Assembly: GCF_015712065.1 (NCBI RefSeq)
Contig: NZ_JACFYZ010000006.1
Location: forward strand, 124,001-188,000
Source: Ectopseudomonas chengduensis
GTDB lineage: Bacteria > Pseudomonadota > Gammaproteobacteria > Pseudomonadales > Pseudomonadaceae
DNA: 64,000 bases
Direction: 5' to 3'
Under the pieces are notes generated by a model. The model ran no database searches, was not told the DNA's origin, and worked only from the letters and a program-made list of their open reading frames with translations. Below are positions 47,267 through 56,505 of the stretch, one piece after another (the stretch's first letter is position 1; every line of letters starts with the position of its first letter). The position numbers and the translations under genes were made by a program.

Positions 47267-48651
47267 TGGCACTGTCGATCTACAACACGCTGAGCAAGGT
47301 CAAGGAACCGTTCAAGCCGCTGGAAGGCAATAGCGTGCGCATGTACGTGTGCGGCATGACCGTCTATGACTTCTGCCACATCGGTCATGCCCGGGTGATG
47401 GTCGCCTTCGACGTGGTCACCCGCTGGCTGCGTCAGCGCGGCTATGACGTGACCTATGTGCGCAATATCACCGACATCGACGACAAGATCATCCGCCGTG
47501 CCAACGAGAACGGCGAGCCTTTCGAGGCATTGGTCGAGCGCATGATCGCGGCCATGCACGAGGACGAGGCGCGCCTGAGCGTGCTGCGCCCGGACATCGA
47601 GCCGCGTGCCACCGGCCATATCGCCGGCATGCACCAGATGATCCAGACCCTGATCGACAAGGGCTTTGCCTACGCGCCGGGTAATGGCGACGTGTACTAC
47701 CGCGTCGGCAAGTTCGTTGGTTACGGCAAACTGTCGCGCAAGAAGATCGAAGACCTGAAGATCGGTGCGCGCATCGAGGTCGACGAGGCCAAGGAAGACC
47801 CGTTGGACTTCGTCCTGTGGAAGGGCGTCAAGCCGGGCGAACCTAGCTGGGAGTCGCCCTGGGGCGCAGGGCGTCCGGGCTGGCATATCGAGTGCTCAGT
47901 GATGTCCACCTGCTGCCTGGGCGAGACCTTCGACATTCATGGCGGCGGCCCGGATCTGGTGTTCCCGCACCACGAGAACGAGATCGCGCAGAGCGAGGCG
48001 GCCACCGGTAAGCAGTACGCCAATGCCTGGATGCACGCCGGCGCGGTGCGTGTGGATGGCGAGAAGATGTCCAAGAGCCTGGGCAACTTCTTCACCATTC
48101 GCGAGGTGCTGGAGAAGTACCACCCGGAGGTGGTGCGCTACCTGCTGGTGTCCAGTCACTACCGCAGCCCGATCAACTACTCGGAAGAGAGCCTCAAGGA
48201 AGCCAAGGGCGCCCTGGAGCGTTTCTACAACGGCCTCAAAGGCTTGCCGGAAGCCGCGCCTGCCGGTGGCGAGGAATTCGTCGAGCGCTTCGGCGCGGCG
48301 ATGGACGACGATTTCAACTCGCCGGAAGCCTGCGCCGTGCTGTTCGAGATGATCCGTGAGGTCAACCGCCTGCGGGAGTCCGATGTGCAGGCCGCTGCCG
48401 GCCTGGCTGCCCAGCTAAAGCAACTGGCCAGCGTGCTTGGCGTGCTGCAACTGGAGCCAGAGGCCTTCCTCCAGGCCGGTGCTGCCGGCAAGGTCGATGC
48501 AGCAGAGGTCGATGCGCTGATCGCCGCGCGCCTGCAAGCCCGTGCGGAGAAGAACTGGGCAGAAAGCGACCGCATCCGCGACCAGCTCACCGCCATGGGT
48601 GTGGTGCTGGAAGATGGTAAGGGCGGTACCACCTGGCGCCTGGCCGAGTAA
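47266..48651 (+). CDS. cysS: Cysteinyl-tRNA synthetase
   Basis: A 461-residue class I synthetase. Zn ligands begin with C29; HIGH is at 38-41 and the KMSKS loop reads [11 protein letters not shown]. The ATG at 47266 overlaps the glnS stop by one base, so the two genes are co-translated. A terminator follows at 48669. In P. aeruginosa tRNA genes follow cysS; I see none here. Confidence 0.98.
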   Translation: MALSIYNTLSKVKEPFKPLEGNSVRMYVCGMTVYDFCHIGHARVMVAFDVVTRWLRQRGYDVTYVRNITDIDDKIIRRANENGEPFEALVERMIAAMHEDEARLSVLRPDIEPRATGHIAGMHQMIQTLIDKGFAYAPGNGDVYYRVGKFVGYGKLSRKKIEDLKIGARIEVDEAKEDPLDFVLWKGVKPGEPSWESPWGAGRPGWHIECSVMSTCCLGETFDIHGGGPDLVFPHHENEIAQSEAATGKQYANAWMHAGAVRVDGEKMSKSLGNFFTIREVLEKYHPEVVRYLLVSSHYRSPINYSEESLKEAKGALERFYNGLKGLPEAAPAGGEEFVERFGAAMDDDFNSPEACAVLFEMIREVNRLRESDVQAAAGLAAQLKQLASVLGVLQLEPEAFLQAGAAGKVDAAEVDALIAARLQARAEKNWAESDRIRDQLTAMGVVLEDGKGGTTWRLAE

Positions 48652-49011
48652 GCCTCGCGCTCAACGACAAAGGCCGCTTTCGCGGCCTTTTTCATTTTTC
48701 GGTTTCTTACGCTGTGAGCGAGCTGCCGAGACCCATAAGGAGCGGTCCAGGTAGGGGGCGAAAGTGTGGCGGTCAGATTTCCCATAACTTTTGCCGATGC
48801 GACAGTCAGTTACGCCAGTTCGACAGCTCGTCCGCCAACTGTGCTGCTGGCGGGCGCTTTTCGTTAGTATGCGCGCCTTATCGTGTCCGTGGCGCCACAA
48901 GCGCCCGGCGATGCTTGCAGTGGTTCGAGCCAAACGCTCGGGCGACGTTTCCCCGATCCCTCAAGGAAACCCCCGCAACTCTTCGATTTCCTGCTTGTGG
49001 TATTTCCCTTT
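48652..49011 (+). other. cysS-brnQ intergenic region
   Basis: Holds the cysS terminator, then about 310 bases without a gene. A CCGCCA/TGGCGG stem (about 48831-48854) is followed by GCTTTTCG and TTAGTAT, which may be part of the brnQ promoter or a leader control element. No tRNA was seen. Confidence 0.5.
48669..48693 (+). terminator. Terminator of glnS-cysS
   Basis: AAAGGCCGC and GCGGCCTTT with a TTTC loop and trailing T's, 18 bases after the cysS stop. Confidence 0.92.
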
Positions 49012-50328
49012 ATGACTCGTTTGAAAGGCTCGGACCTCCTGGCCCTCGGCTTCATGACATTTGCGTTGTTTCTCGGCGCAGGCAATATAATCTTCCCGCC
49101 CAGTGCTGGTCTTGCCGCCGGGGAGAATCTGCTTCCCGCAGCACTCGGTTTCCTGCTGACCGGCGTCGGCTTGCCGCTTTTGACTGTGGTTGCCCTGGCC
49201 CGAGTGGGCGGTGGTATGGATCTGCTTACCGCCCCTCTGGGTAAGGTGGCGGGTGCAATCCTCGCTGTAGCGGTTTACCTGGCCATCGGTCCGCTGTTCG
49301 CCACGCCGCGTACCGCCGTGGTGTCCTTCGAGATGGGCATTGCGCCGTTCACCGGTAACGAAGGGGCGCCGCTGCTGATCTATACCCTGGTGTATTTCGC
49401 GGCCGTGCTGTTCCTCTCGCTCAATCCCGGCCAGCTGGTCGACCGTATCGGCAAATTCATCACGCCGGTACTGCTGGCAGCGTTGCTGGTGCTGGGTGGT
49501 GCTGCGCTGTTCGCGCCGGCAGGCGAGATTGGCGTGGTAGCCGAGAGCTACCGCGAAGCGCCGCTGGTGCAGGGCTTCCTGCAGGGCTACCTGACCATGG
49601 ATACCCTGGGCGCGCTGGTGTTTGGCATCGTGATCGCCAGCGCCATTCGCGACCGTGGTGTCAGTGATGCAGGCCTGGTGACCCGTTATTCGATAATTGC
49701 CGGCGTTATCGCGGCCATCGGTCTGTCGCTGGTGTATCTGGCGCTGTTCTATCTCGGTGCTACCAGCCAGGGCATCGCCGGTGATGCGCAAAATGGCGTG
49801 CAGGTGTTGACCACCTACGTGCAACATACCTTCGGCACCCCCGGCAGCCTGCTGCTGGCGGTGGTCATCACCCTGGCCTGTCTGACCACCGCGGTTGGCT
49901 TGTTGACTGCCTGCGGCGAGTTCTTCAGCAAGCTGCTGCCGGTTTCCTATCGAACGGTAGTAATCGTTTTCGGTCTGTTCAGCCTGGTGGTGGCCAATCA
50001 GGGCCTGACCCAACTGATCAGTTTCTCGATTCCGGTTCTGGTGGGGCTGTATCCGCTGGCTATCGTGCTGGTTGCATTGAGCCTGGCCGATCGCCTGTGG
50101 GTTTCCCAGGCGCTGGTTTTCGTGCCGGTGATGGCCGTTACGCTGGTCTTCGGTGTTGCCGACGGTGTTGCCGCGACCCCATGGGCCGACAAGGTCCCCG
50201 CCTGGTTCGGGCAACTGCCTCTGGCCGGTCAGAGCCTGGGCTGGCTGCTGCCGGTGGCGGTGACGCTGGTTCTGGTGGTGGCGCTCGACCGCCTTCTGGG
50301 CCTGCGTCAGAGCGCTACCACTGCGTAA
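49012..50328 (+). CDS. brnQ: Branched-chain amino acid:Na+/H+ symporter
   Basis: A 438-residue inner-membrane transporter of the LIVCS family with about twelve helices, importing Leu, Ile and Val. MTRLKGSDLLALGFMTFALF and GAGNIIFPP near the N-terminus are typical of BrnQ/BraB. The ATG at 49012 is used though its ribosome site is weak; a long open extension upstream lacks family residues. Single gene with its own terminator. Confidence 0.94.
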   Translation: MTRLKGSDLLALGFMTFALFLGAGNIIFPPSAGLAAGENLLPAALGFLLTGVGLPLLTVVALARVGGGMDLLTAPLGKVAGAILAVAVYLAIGPLFATPRTAVVSFEMGIAPFTGNEGAPLLIYTLVYFAAVLFLSLNPGQLVDRIGKFITPVLLAALLVLGGAALFAPAGEIGVVAESYREAPLVQGFLQGYLTMDTLGALVFGIVIASAIRDRGVSDAGLVTRYSIIAGVIAAIGLSLVYLALFYLGATSQGIAGDAQNGVQVLTTYVQHTFGTPGSLLLAVVITLACLTTAVGLLTACGEFFSKLLPVSYRTVVIVFGLFSLVVANQGLTQLISFSIPVLVGLYPLAIVLVALSLADRLWVSQALVFVPVMAVTLVFGVADGVAATPWADKVPAWFGQLPLAGQSLGWLLPVAVTLVLVVALDRLLGLRQSATTA

Positions 50329-50347
50329 TAGACCCTCGAAACAAAAC

Positions 50348-50374
50348 AAGGCTGCCCACGAGGCGGCCTTTTTT
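50348..50374 (+). terminator. Terminator of brnQ
   Basis: AAGGCTGCC and GGCGGCCTT (one G-U pair) with a 5-base loop and a T-run. Confidence 0.88.
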
Positions 50375-50433
50375 GTCGAACAAGAAAACAGGCAGCCTGG
50401 CTATAATCCGCAGCAGTCTTACAAGGAGTTGGC

Positions 50434-51168
50434 ATGCTCAACAGCTATCCGTACCTGCCTCATTTTCTGGCCGCACTGTGGTTCGTTCTGTGCTGGGGCG
50501 GCTACACCCGCTATGCCTCCTCGAAGGCGCGAACCACACCCTGTCTGGCCAGCGTCCTGCACCTGTACCGTGAAGACTGGATGCGCCGCATGCTGCTGCG
50601 TGACAATCGCATTGCCGACGCCAACGTGATCGGTAACCTCGAGCGCAACGCCTCGTTCTTCGCCTCCAGCACGCTGATTATCCTGGCCGGTATCCTCACC
50701 GTGCTGGGCGCCTCCGACCGCGCCCTGTCGCTGCTGGCCGACATTCCTTTCGTGCAACAGGCCAGTCGTGGCCTGTCCGAGATCAAGTTGCTGTGCCTGG
50801 GCATCATCTTCGTCTATGCCTTCTTCACCTTCAGCTGGTGCATGCGCCAGTACAACTTCGCAGCGGTGCTGGTGGGGTCGGCGCCGATGGTGGGTGAGCG
50901 GCATGTCACCGAGCAGGAGCGCAAGGCTTTCGCAGAGCGCACAGCACGGGTGATCTCGATGGCTGCCAACCAGTTCAACTTCGGTTTGCGCGCCTACTAT
51001 TTCGGTATGGCAACCCTGGCGTGGTTCATCAATCCCTGGTTCTTCATGCTGGTGACTGCCGGCGTGGTCGTGGTGCTGTATCGCCGCGAGTTCCACTCGG
51101 ATGTGCTGGAAGTGATGGTGTATACCCCAACGCCGGCCGCCGAGGTGGCCAAGGAGAAGAGTGAATGA
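50434..51168 (+). CDS. DUF599 membrane protein
   Basis: A 244-residue protein with four or more membrane helices, matching DUF599 (N-terminal WFVLCWGGYTRYAS, central NLERNASFFASSTLIILAG). Function unknown. AAGGAG precedes the ATG and TATAAT lies at 50402-50407. It overlaps the MAPEG gene as ATGA, so the two proteins are made together. Confidence 0.85.
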   Translation: MLNSYPYLPHFLAALWFVLCWGGYTRYASSKARTTPCLASVLHLYREDWMRRMLLRDNRIADANVIGNLERNASFFASSTLIILAGILTVLGASDRALSLLADIPFVQQASRGLSEIKLLCLGIIFVYAFFTFSWCMRQYNFAAVLVGSAPMVGERHVTEQERKAFAERTARVISMAANQFNFGLRAYYFGMATLAWFINPWFFMLVTAGVVVVLYRREFHSDVLEVMVYTPTPAAEVAKEKSE

Positions 51169-51560
51169 GCCTGCCGTTCTGGTGTGTCTTCATCAGCGCC
51201 TTGTTGATCTTCATCGCCAAGGCCCCGGTGGCCAGGGCCATGGCCGAGGAGGGCGGTGGTCGTTATGACAACCATCACCCGCGTGCCCAGCAGGCGCGTC
51301 TGACGGGTTTCGGCGCGCGTGCCCTGGCGGCGCATTTGAATAGTATCGAGGCTTTCCCGCTGTTCGCGGCAGGTGTGCTGATGGCGCACACCACGCAGAC
51401 CTACGGCTTTCTGATCGACATTCTTGCCGTCACCTTCGTCGTCAGTCGGGTGCTGTATCTGCTGTTCTATTGGAGGGATCTGCACTGGCAGCGCAGTCTG
51501 GTATGGGTGGTGGGCTTGGCCTGTAGCCTGCTGCTGATGATCAGCCCGGCGCTGAAATGA
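51165..51560 (+). CDS. MAPEG-family membrane protein
   Basis: A 131-residue four-helix membrane protein of the MAPEG family (N-H-P-R-x(Q)QARLTG-x-GARALAAHLNSIEAFP core). Eukaryotic relatives are glutathione transferases; bacterial activities are largely untested. Translationally coupled to the DUF599 gene and followed by a strong hairpin. Confidence 0.88.
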   Translation: MSLPFWCVFISALLIFIAKAPVARAMAEEGGGRYDNHHPRAQQARLTGFGARALAAHLNSIEAFPLFAAGVLMAHTTQTYGFLIDILAVTFVVSRVLYLLFYWRDLHWQRSLVWVVGLACSLLLMISPALK

Positions 51561-51563
51561 AAG

Positions 51564-51586
51564 AAGGCCCGCATTGCGGGCCTTCC
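51564..51586. terminator. Bidirectional terminator
   Basis: GAAGGCCCGC-ATT-GCGGGCCTTC between the convergent MAPEG and lipoprotein genes. Confidence 0.85.
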
Positions 51587-51602
51587 TGATTTTCAGCGGA
51601 GG

Positions 51603-51899
51603 TTACTGGCCGTCGACAGCGTCTTTGGCTTCGTCGCCGGCATCCTCGATGGCGTCGGCCGCATCGCTGGCCGCATCCTCAATTTTCTCGCCAGTGGTAG
51701 GTTCATTACCCAAGGCTTCGTTGGTCTTCTGTTCGATGGCATCGCCGGTGTCTTTGGCGGCATCGCCCAGGTTCTCCATCGCTTCGGAGACTGACTCCTT
51801 GGCCGACTCCATCTTGTCTTCCGGGGTTTTCTCGCAGGCAGCGAGACCCAGGGCAGTGGCAAGCAGCAGGGCATAAGTCAGAGGTTTGTTCACGGTCAT
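51603..51899 (-). CDS. Small acidic helical lipoprotein
   Basis: A 98-residue lipoprotein: signal peptide with lipobox LAAC, then a highly acidic repetitive helix (AMENLGDAAKDTGDAIEQ, later DAASDAADAIEDAGDEAKD), similar to YtjA/CsbD-like or apolipoprotein-like small proteins. The ATG at 51899 is annotated, but GGAG is only 2 bases before it and 8 bases before a GTG at codon 3 (51893), which may be the true start. Likely periplasmic; function unknown. Confidence 0.78.
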   Translation of the reverse strand: MTVNKPLTYALLLATALGLAACEKTPEDKMESAKESVSEAMENLGDAAKDTGDAIEQKTNEALGNEPTTGEKIEDAASDAADAIEDAGDEAKDAVDGQ

Positions 51900-52074
51900 C
51901 ACTCCATGTGTGAGAGTTATAAGTGGCTGGGCTTACCCCAGAGCACACAGTCACTTCGAATGTCGGCGCTGCCAATAAGTTCCCTTGGCCTTGAAGGCTG
52001 GCCCCCGGACGGGTGTTAGTCCGGGAGCAAGGCGCTATCATGCGCAGCCTTTTTTGCGGCAGAGCAGCAGTGTG

Positions 52075-52554
52075 ATGAGTGAGCAGTCGATCGAGGAGCG
52101 GGCGCAGCGGTTTCTGGCCGTGCTACGTCATTGTCAGGTGCTGGGCATGAGTGTCGAGTCGGCCGATGTCAAGGGACTGACGCTGCGCTTGCCCTACGCG
52201 CCGCATATTGTCGGCAACCCGGACACCGGTGTGATCCATGGTGGCGCCATTACCACGCTGATGGACACCACCTGCGGTATCTCCACGGTCTGCGTGCTGC
52301 CGGAGTTCGAAATATGCCCGACCCTGGATTTGCGCATCGATTACATGCACCCGGCCGAGCCCGGCAAGGACGTCTTTGGCTTCGCCGAGTGTTATCGGGT
52401 CACGCCCAACATTATCTTCACTCGCGGCTATGCCTATCAGGACGACCCCGAGCAGCCAATTGCTCACGTGGTCGGTGCCTTCATGCGCATGGGCAAGGCC
52501 GTGCAGGGCGGCGGTGAGCTGAAGCGCAATATCCAGCAAGGCGGTGGCGCATGA
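52075..52554 (+). CDS. PaaI-family hotdog thioesterase 1
   Basis: A 159-residue hotdog-fold acyl-CoA thioesterase. GVIHGGAITTLMDTTCG carries the HGG and the catalytic Asp. The ATG at 52075 is chosen over an upstream extension of 30 codons. It overlaps the next thioesterase gene as ATGA; such pairs may form a mixed oligomer. Confidence 0.88.
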   Translation: MSEQSIEERAQRFLAVLRHCQVLGMSVESADVKGLTLRLPYAPHIVGNPDTGVIHGGAITTLMDTTCGISTVCVLPEFEICPTLDLRIDYMHPAEPGKDVFGFAECYRVTPNIIFTRGYAYQDDPEQPIAHVVGAFMRMGKAVQGGGELKRNIQQGGGA

Positions 52555-52997
52555 GCGAGCTGAGTCTGGAGCAACTGGTAGCGCGTGCGCACCAGCAGAA
52601 CGATTATGACCCGCTGATCAATCTGATCCCCTACGCCAAGCTACTGGGCATCGAATGCCTGCGTCTGGGCGACGACATGGTCTTTCGTCTGCCAGCCAAC
52701 CGCGACTGCATCGGTAACCCGGTATTACCGGCGCTGCATGGCGGCGTAATCGCTGGTTTCATGGAGCATGCAGCCATGCTCCATCTGTTGATGTTCATGG
52801 GCATTCCACATTTGCCCAAAATCATCGACTTCTCGATAGATTACCTGCGCGCCGGCCATTATCGTGACACCTATGCGCAGTGCCAGGTCTGGCGGCAGGG
52901 GCGTCGGGTGGCCAACGTGGCGATCACCGCCTGGCAGACCAAGCAGACCGAACCGATTGCCACCGCCCGTGCCCACTTCAAGGTCGATGAGCCCTGA
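52551..52997 (+). CDS. PaaI-family hotdog thioesterase 2
   Basis: A 148-residue hotdog protein with ALHGGVIAGFMEHAAM, in which Glu replaces the usual Asp of the first copy. Product divergence from copy 1 is large, so the pair is not a recent duplication. It overlaps copy 1 by 4 bases. Confidence 0.86.
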   Translation: MSELSLEQLVARAHQQNDYDPLINLIPYAKLLGIECLRLGDDMVFRLPANRDCIGNPVLPALHGGVIAGFMEHAAMLHLLMFMGIPHLPKIIDFSIDYLRAGHYRDTYAQCQVWRQGRRVANVAITAWQTKQTEPIATARAHFKVDEP

Positions 52998-53066
52998 GTC
53001 GTTGAGACTTGCCCGGCAATTGGAGCGGATCGGCAGCGCAGCGAAATCATGACAAGGACCCTGTAG

Positions 53067-54314
53067 ATGGATGCGTTGCTGATAATTGGTGGCCTGGTGC
53101 TGATGCTGGCCGGTCTGGTATGGCTGGTCATGCGGGCGTTCGCCACCAGCCTGTTGTGGGGCTGGGGCAGTCTGATCCCACCGATCACCTTGATCTACAT
53201 CGTGCGCCACTGGCGGCGAGCGCGTAGCGCGGTCACTCTTATCGGGCTTGGCGTCATCCCGCTGGTGGTGGGTTTGACCTTGCTGGCGAGCAAGGATGCC
53301 GAGCGTCTGGCGGCGATCGTCCGTCTGGACTGGCTCAAACCCGAGGTGCAAGTGCCGGCAGAGCTGGCCATCGATCTGGACGGTGAGCTCAACGGCCAGC
53401 CATTTCGCCCGCAGCAAGGTGAGCTGATCGATGGCGTATTGGTGCTGCGCGAGGGCCTGGATTTTTTCGCCCTGCGCGAACTGAGTATCCGCCTGCCGCA
53501 GCCAGTCGAGGGGCCTATACGTATCGACGTGCTGCCCCAGGACAGCGGTAACCTGCCAGAGGTCGAGCTGAGCTGGCTGTTACCGGAGCAGGATCTGCCC
53601 GAGGCGCGTCGCCTGAGCCGTGGCTACACCCTGCATCTGGACCTGCAACCGCAGGAACCGAATCGACTGGTCGGTGATTTCCATCTGGTCATGCCGCCAC
53701 GCTTCAAGACCAGCCTGAGTGGCCGGGTCGAGCTGTACCGTGATCGCCTGCGCTATGTGGATGGCAAGGTCGATACCCGGTACGACTCCAATGACACCAT
53801 CGCCCATCTCCTACAGGACTATCTGCAACGACGTTTTGCTACGCGCGACGTGCGCGAGTTGAAACTGCCGGTGTTCACCTTCGAGGGCGATACCCTGGAA
53901 TTGCAGGTTGACGCGCAGATCGACGGGCGTAACGAGCGCTTGCCAATTCGTTTGCACAAGCGCTCTGAGCAAGGCTGGATGGTGGAGGGCGATCGCTTCC
54001 CGGCATTGCCCTCCGTTGCGGTCAAGCAACTGACACAACAAATTGAAGCGACTGCCGTCGAGGAGCGCCTGAGTCGTCCAGTCGACCGTCGTCAGCGTTT
54101 CAGCCTGGCGCGTTTGCAGCGGAACCCGGAGCAGTACCGCAACCTCAGCATGCGCCTGAGCCGCGCCAGTGGCGGCACGGTGGAGGGGCGTTTCGTCGGT
54201 GTCGATGACGATGGCAGCATTCGCCTCAGTCAACAAATGGGCAGTGGCGGCGGCCAGGCCAGCTTCAGTTTCAAACCGGAAGAAATCGGTCGCCTGGAAC
54301 TGCTGGAACCGTAG
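53067..54314 (+). CDS. Membrane-anchored protein of unknown function
   Basis: A 415-residue protein with two N-terminal hydrophobic segments (about 4-24 and 31-75 in part) followed by about 340 residues of soluble, beta-rich, basic sequence likely facing the periplasm. Some relatives in Pseudomonas are labelled 'MFS transporter', which its topology does not support. It sits alone between thioesterases and htpG. Confidence 0.75.
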   Translation: MDALLIIGGLVLMLAGLVWLVMRAFATSLLWGWGSLIPPITLIYIVRHWRRARSAVTLIGLGVIPLVVGLTLLASKDAERLAAIVRLDWLKPEVQVPAELAIDLDGELNGQPFRPQQGELIDGVLVLREGLDFFALRELSIRLPQPVEGPIRIDVLPQDSGNLPEVELSWLLPEQDLPEARRLSRGYTLHLDLQPQEPNRLVGDFHLVMPPRFKTSLSGRVELYRDRLRYVDGKVDTRYDSNDTIAHLLQDYLQRRFATRDVRELKLPVFTFEGDTLELQVDAQIDGRNERLPIRLHKRSEQGWMVEGDRFPALPSVAVKQLTQQIEATAVEERLSRPVDRRQRFSLARLQRNPEQYRNLSMRLSRASGGTVEGRFVGVDDDGSIRLSQQMGSGGGQASFSFKPEEIGRLELLEP

Positions 54315-54352
54315 CGCGGGTGCAACCCGCCATATTCGGCTTGCGGGTGGTT
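54312..54352. repeat. Degenerate REP-like sequence at the end of the unknown gene
   Basis: GTAGCGCGGGTGCAACCCGCC followed by a decayed right arm (TTGCGGGTGG). Resembles the left arm of the 26529 element; the stop of the unknown gene lies at its edge. Confidence 0.4.
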
Positions 54353-54390
54353 TTTACCTGCCCGAGACGATGATGCGCCTGCTCCAAGCC

Positions 54391-54418
54391 CTTGAAATTC
54401 ATCCAGCAGGCCCCATCT
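54391..54418 (+). promoter_or_regulatory. Sigma-32 heat-shock promoter of htpG
   Basis: CTTGAAA, a 14-base spacer and CCCATCT match the RpoH consensus (CTTGAAA-N11-16-CCCATNT). It lies 54 bases upstream of the htpG ATG. Confidence 0.88.
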
Positions 54419-54471
54419 GTAGGTCATCGCCGCGATAGCGGTTCCTGTCCTACAGATGGAGTTAGCAGACC

Positions 54472-56370
54472 ATGAGTGTGGAAACTCAAAAAGAAACCCT
54501 GGGCTTCCAGACCGAGGTGAAGCAACTGCTTCACCTGATGATCCATTCCCTGTACTCGAACAAGGAAATCTTCCTGCGCGAGTTGATCTCCAACGCGTCA
54601 GACGCCGCTGACAAGCTGCGTTTCGAAGCGCTGGCCAAGCCGGAGCTGCTCGAAGGTGGCGCCGAACTGAAGATCCGCCTGTCGTTCGACAAGGATGCCA
54701 AGACCGTCACCCTCGAAGACAACGGTATCGGTATGAGCCGCGAGGAAGTCATCGCGCACCTGGGCACCATCGCCAAGTCCGGCACTGCCGACTTCCTGAA
54801 AAATCTCTCCGGCGACCAGAAGAAGGATTCGCACCTGATCGGCCAGTTCGGTGTGGGCTTCTATTCTGCCTTCATCGTCGCCGACGAGGTCGAAGTGTTC
54901 AGCCGCCGTGCCGGTAGCCCGGCCAGCGAAGGCGTGCATTGGTCATCCAAAGGCGAAGGCGAGTTCGAAGTCGCCACCGTCGAAAAGGCCGAGCGTGGTA
55001 CCCGCATCGTTCTGCATCTGAAGAGCGGTGAAGAGGAGTTCGCCGATGGCTGGCGCCTGCGCAACATCGTCAAGAAGTACTCCGACCATATCGCGCTGCC
55101 CATCGAATTGCCGAAAGAGCATCACAGTGAAGACAAGCCGGCCGAAGTCGAGTGGGAAACCGTCAACCGCGCCAGCGCCCTGTGGACCCGTCCGCGTACC
55201 GAGATCAAGGACGAGGAGTACCAGGAGTTCTACAAGCACGTCGGCCATGACTTCGAGAACCCGCTGAGCTGGAGCCACAACAAGGTCGAAGGCAAGCTGG
55301 AGTACACCTCGCTGCTCTACGTGCCGGGCCGTGCGCCGTTCGACCTGTACCACCGCGAAGCGCCCAAGGGCCTCAAGCTCTACGTGCAGCGCGTATTCAT
55401 CATGGATCAGGCCGATCAGTTCCTGCCGTTGTACCTGCGCTTCATCAAAGGTGTGGTCGACTCCAACGACCTGTCGCTGAACGTTTCCCGCGAGATCCTG
55501 CAGTCCGGCCCGGTCATCGACTCGATGAAATCGGCGCTGACCAAGCGCGTGCTGGACATGCTGGAGAAGCTGGCCAAGGACAAGCCGGACGACTACAAGA
55601 CCTTCTGGAAGGCCTTTGGCCAGGTGCTCAAGGAAGGCCCGGCAGAAGACTTCGCCAACAAGGAGAAGATCGCCGGCCTGTTGCGTTTCGCCTCCACTGC
55701 TGGCGAAGGCGACGAGCAATCGGTTTCGCTGGCTGACTACCTGGGCCGCATCAAGGAAGGTCAGGACAAGATCTACTTCCTCACTGGTGAAAGCTACGCG
55801 CAGATCAAGAACAGCCCGCACCTTGAAGTCTTCCGCAAGAAGGGCATCGAAGTGCTGCTGCTCACCGATCGTATCGATGAGTGGCTGATGAGCTACCTGA
55901 CCGAGTTCGACGGCAAGCAGTTCGTCGACGTGGCCCGTGGTGACCTGGATCTGGGTGAGCTGGACTCGGAAGAGGACAAGAAGGCGCAGGAAGAAGTCGC
56001 CAAGGCCAAGGAGGGGTTGATCGAACGCCTCAAGGGTGCCCTGGGCGAGCAGGTCGCCGAGGTTCGCGTGTCTCATCGACTGACCGACTCGCCGGCGATT
56101 CTCGCCATCGGTGAGCAGGATCTCGGTCTGCAGATGCGCCAGATTCTCGAGGCCAGCGGGCAGAAGGTTCCGGATGCCAAGCCGATCTTCGAGTTCAACC
56201 CTGCGCATCCGCTGATCGAACGTCTGGATGCCGAGCCGGACGAGGACCGTTTCACCGATCTGTCGCACATTCTCTTCGATCAGGCCGCGTTGGCCGCTGG
56301 TGACAGCCTGAAAGATCCTGCCGCTTACGTGCAGCGTCTGAACAAGTTGTTGGTGGAACTTTCTGCCTGA
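54472..56370 (+). CDS. htpG: Chaperone HtpG (Hsp90)
   Basis: A 632-residue bacterial Hsp90 with the GHKL ATPase N-terminus ([33 protein letters not shown]), the middle domain and C-terminal dimerisation domain. The heat-shock promoter at 54391 and a terminator at 56389 make it a single-gene unit. Confidence 0.98.
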   Translation: MSVETQKETLGFQTEVKQLLHLMIHSLYSNKEIFLRELISNASDAADKLRFEALAKPELLEGGAELKIRLSFDKDAKTVTLEDNGIGMSREEVIAHLGTIAKSGTADFLKNLSGDQKKDSHLIGQFGVGFYSAFIVADEVEVFSRRAGSPASEGVHWSSKGEGEFEVATVEKAERGTRIVLHLKSGEEEFADGWRLRNIVKKYSDHIALPIELPKEHHSEDKPAEVEWETVNRASALWTRPRTEIKDEEYQEFYKHVGHDFENPLSWSHNKVEGKLEYTSLLYVPGRAPFDLYHREAPKGLKLYVQRVFIMDQADQFLPLYLRFIKGVVDSNDLSLNVSREILQSGPVIDSMKSALTKRVLDMLEKLAKDKPDDYKTFWKAFGQVLKEGPAEDFANKEKIAGLLRFASTAGEGDEQSVSLADYLGRIKEGQDKIYFLTGESYAQIKNSPHLEVFRKKGIEVLLLTDRIDEWLMSYLTEFDGKQFVDVARGDLDLGELDSEEDKKAQEEVAKAKEGLIERLKGALGEQVAEVRVSHRLTDSPAILAIGEQDLGLQMRQILEASGQKVPDAKPIFEFNPAHPLIERLDAEPDEDRFTDLSHILFDQAALAAGDSLKDPAAYVQRLNKLLVELSA

Positions 56371-56388
56371 TAGGTCAGGTAGTGGAAC

Positions 56389-56410
56389 AAGCCCGCTTCG
56401 GCGGGCTTTT
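56389..56410 (+). terminator. Terminator of htpG
   Basis: AAGCCCGC-TTCG-GCGGGCTTTT, 18 bases after the stop. Confidence 0.92.
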
Positions 56411-56505
56411 CTATGCGCGCGATTGATCGGGTTTAATTGACAAGCGCGACCCCGTCGTTTCAGATGCTGGCAATTGGCTGGCTTTCTGCAGTGCCCTGGG
56501 GTGGT

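Noticed and set aside
45539..47272. 577-codon open frame on the minus strand opposite glnS
   Set aside because: It is the antisense shadow of a fully conserved glnS; GC-rich codon bias leaves such frames open. No ribosome site or domain.
48652..49011. tRNA genes after cysS, as in P. aeruginosa
   Set aside because: No T-arm sequence with a flanking acceptor stem and CCA was found.
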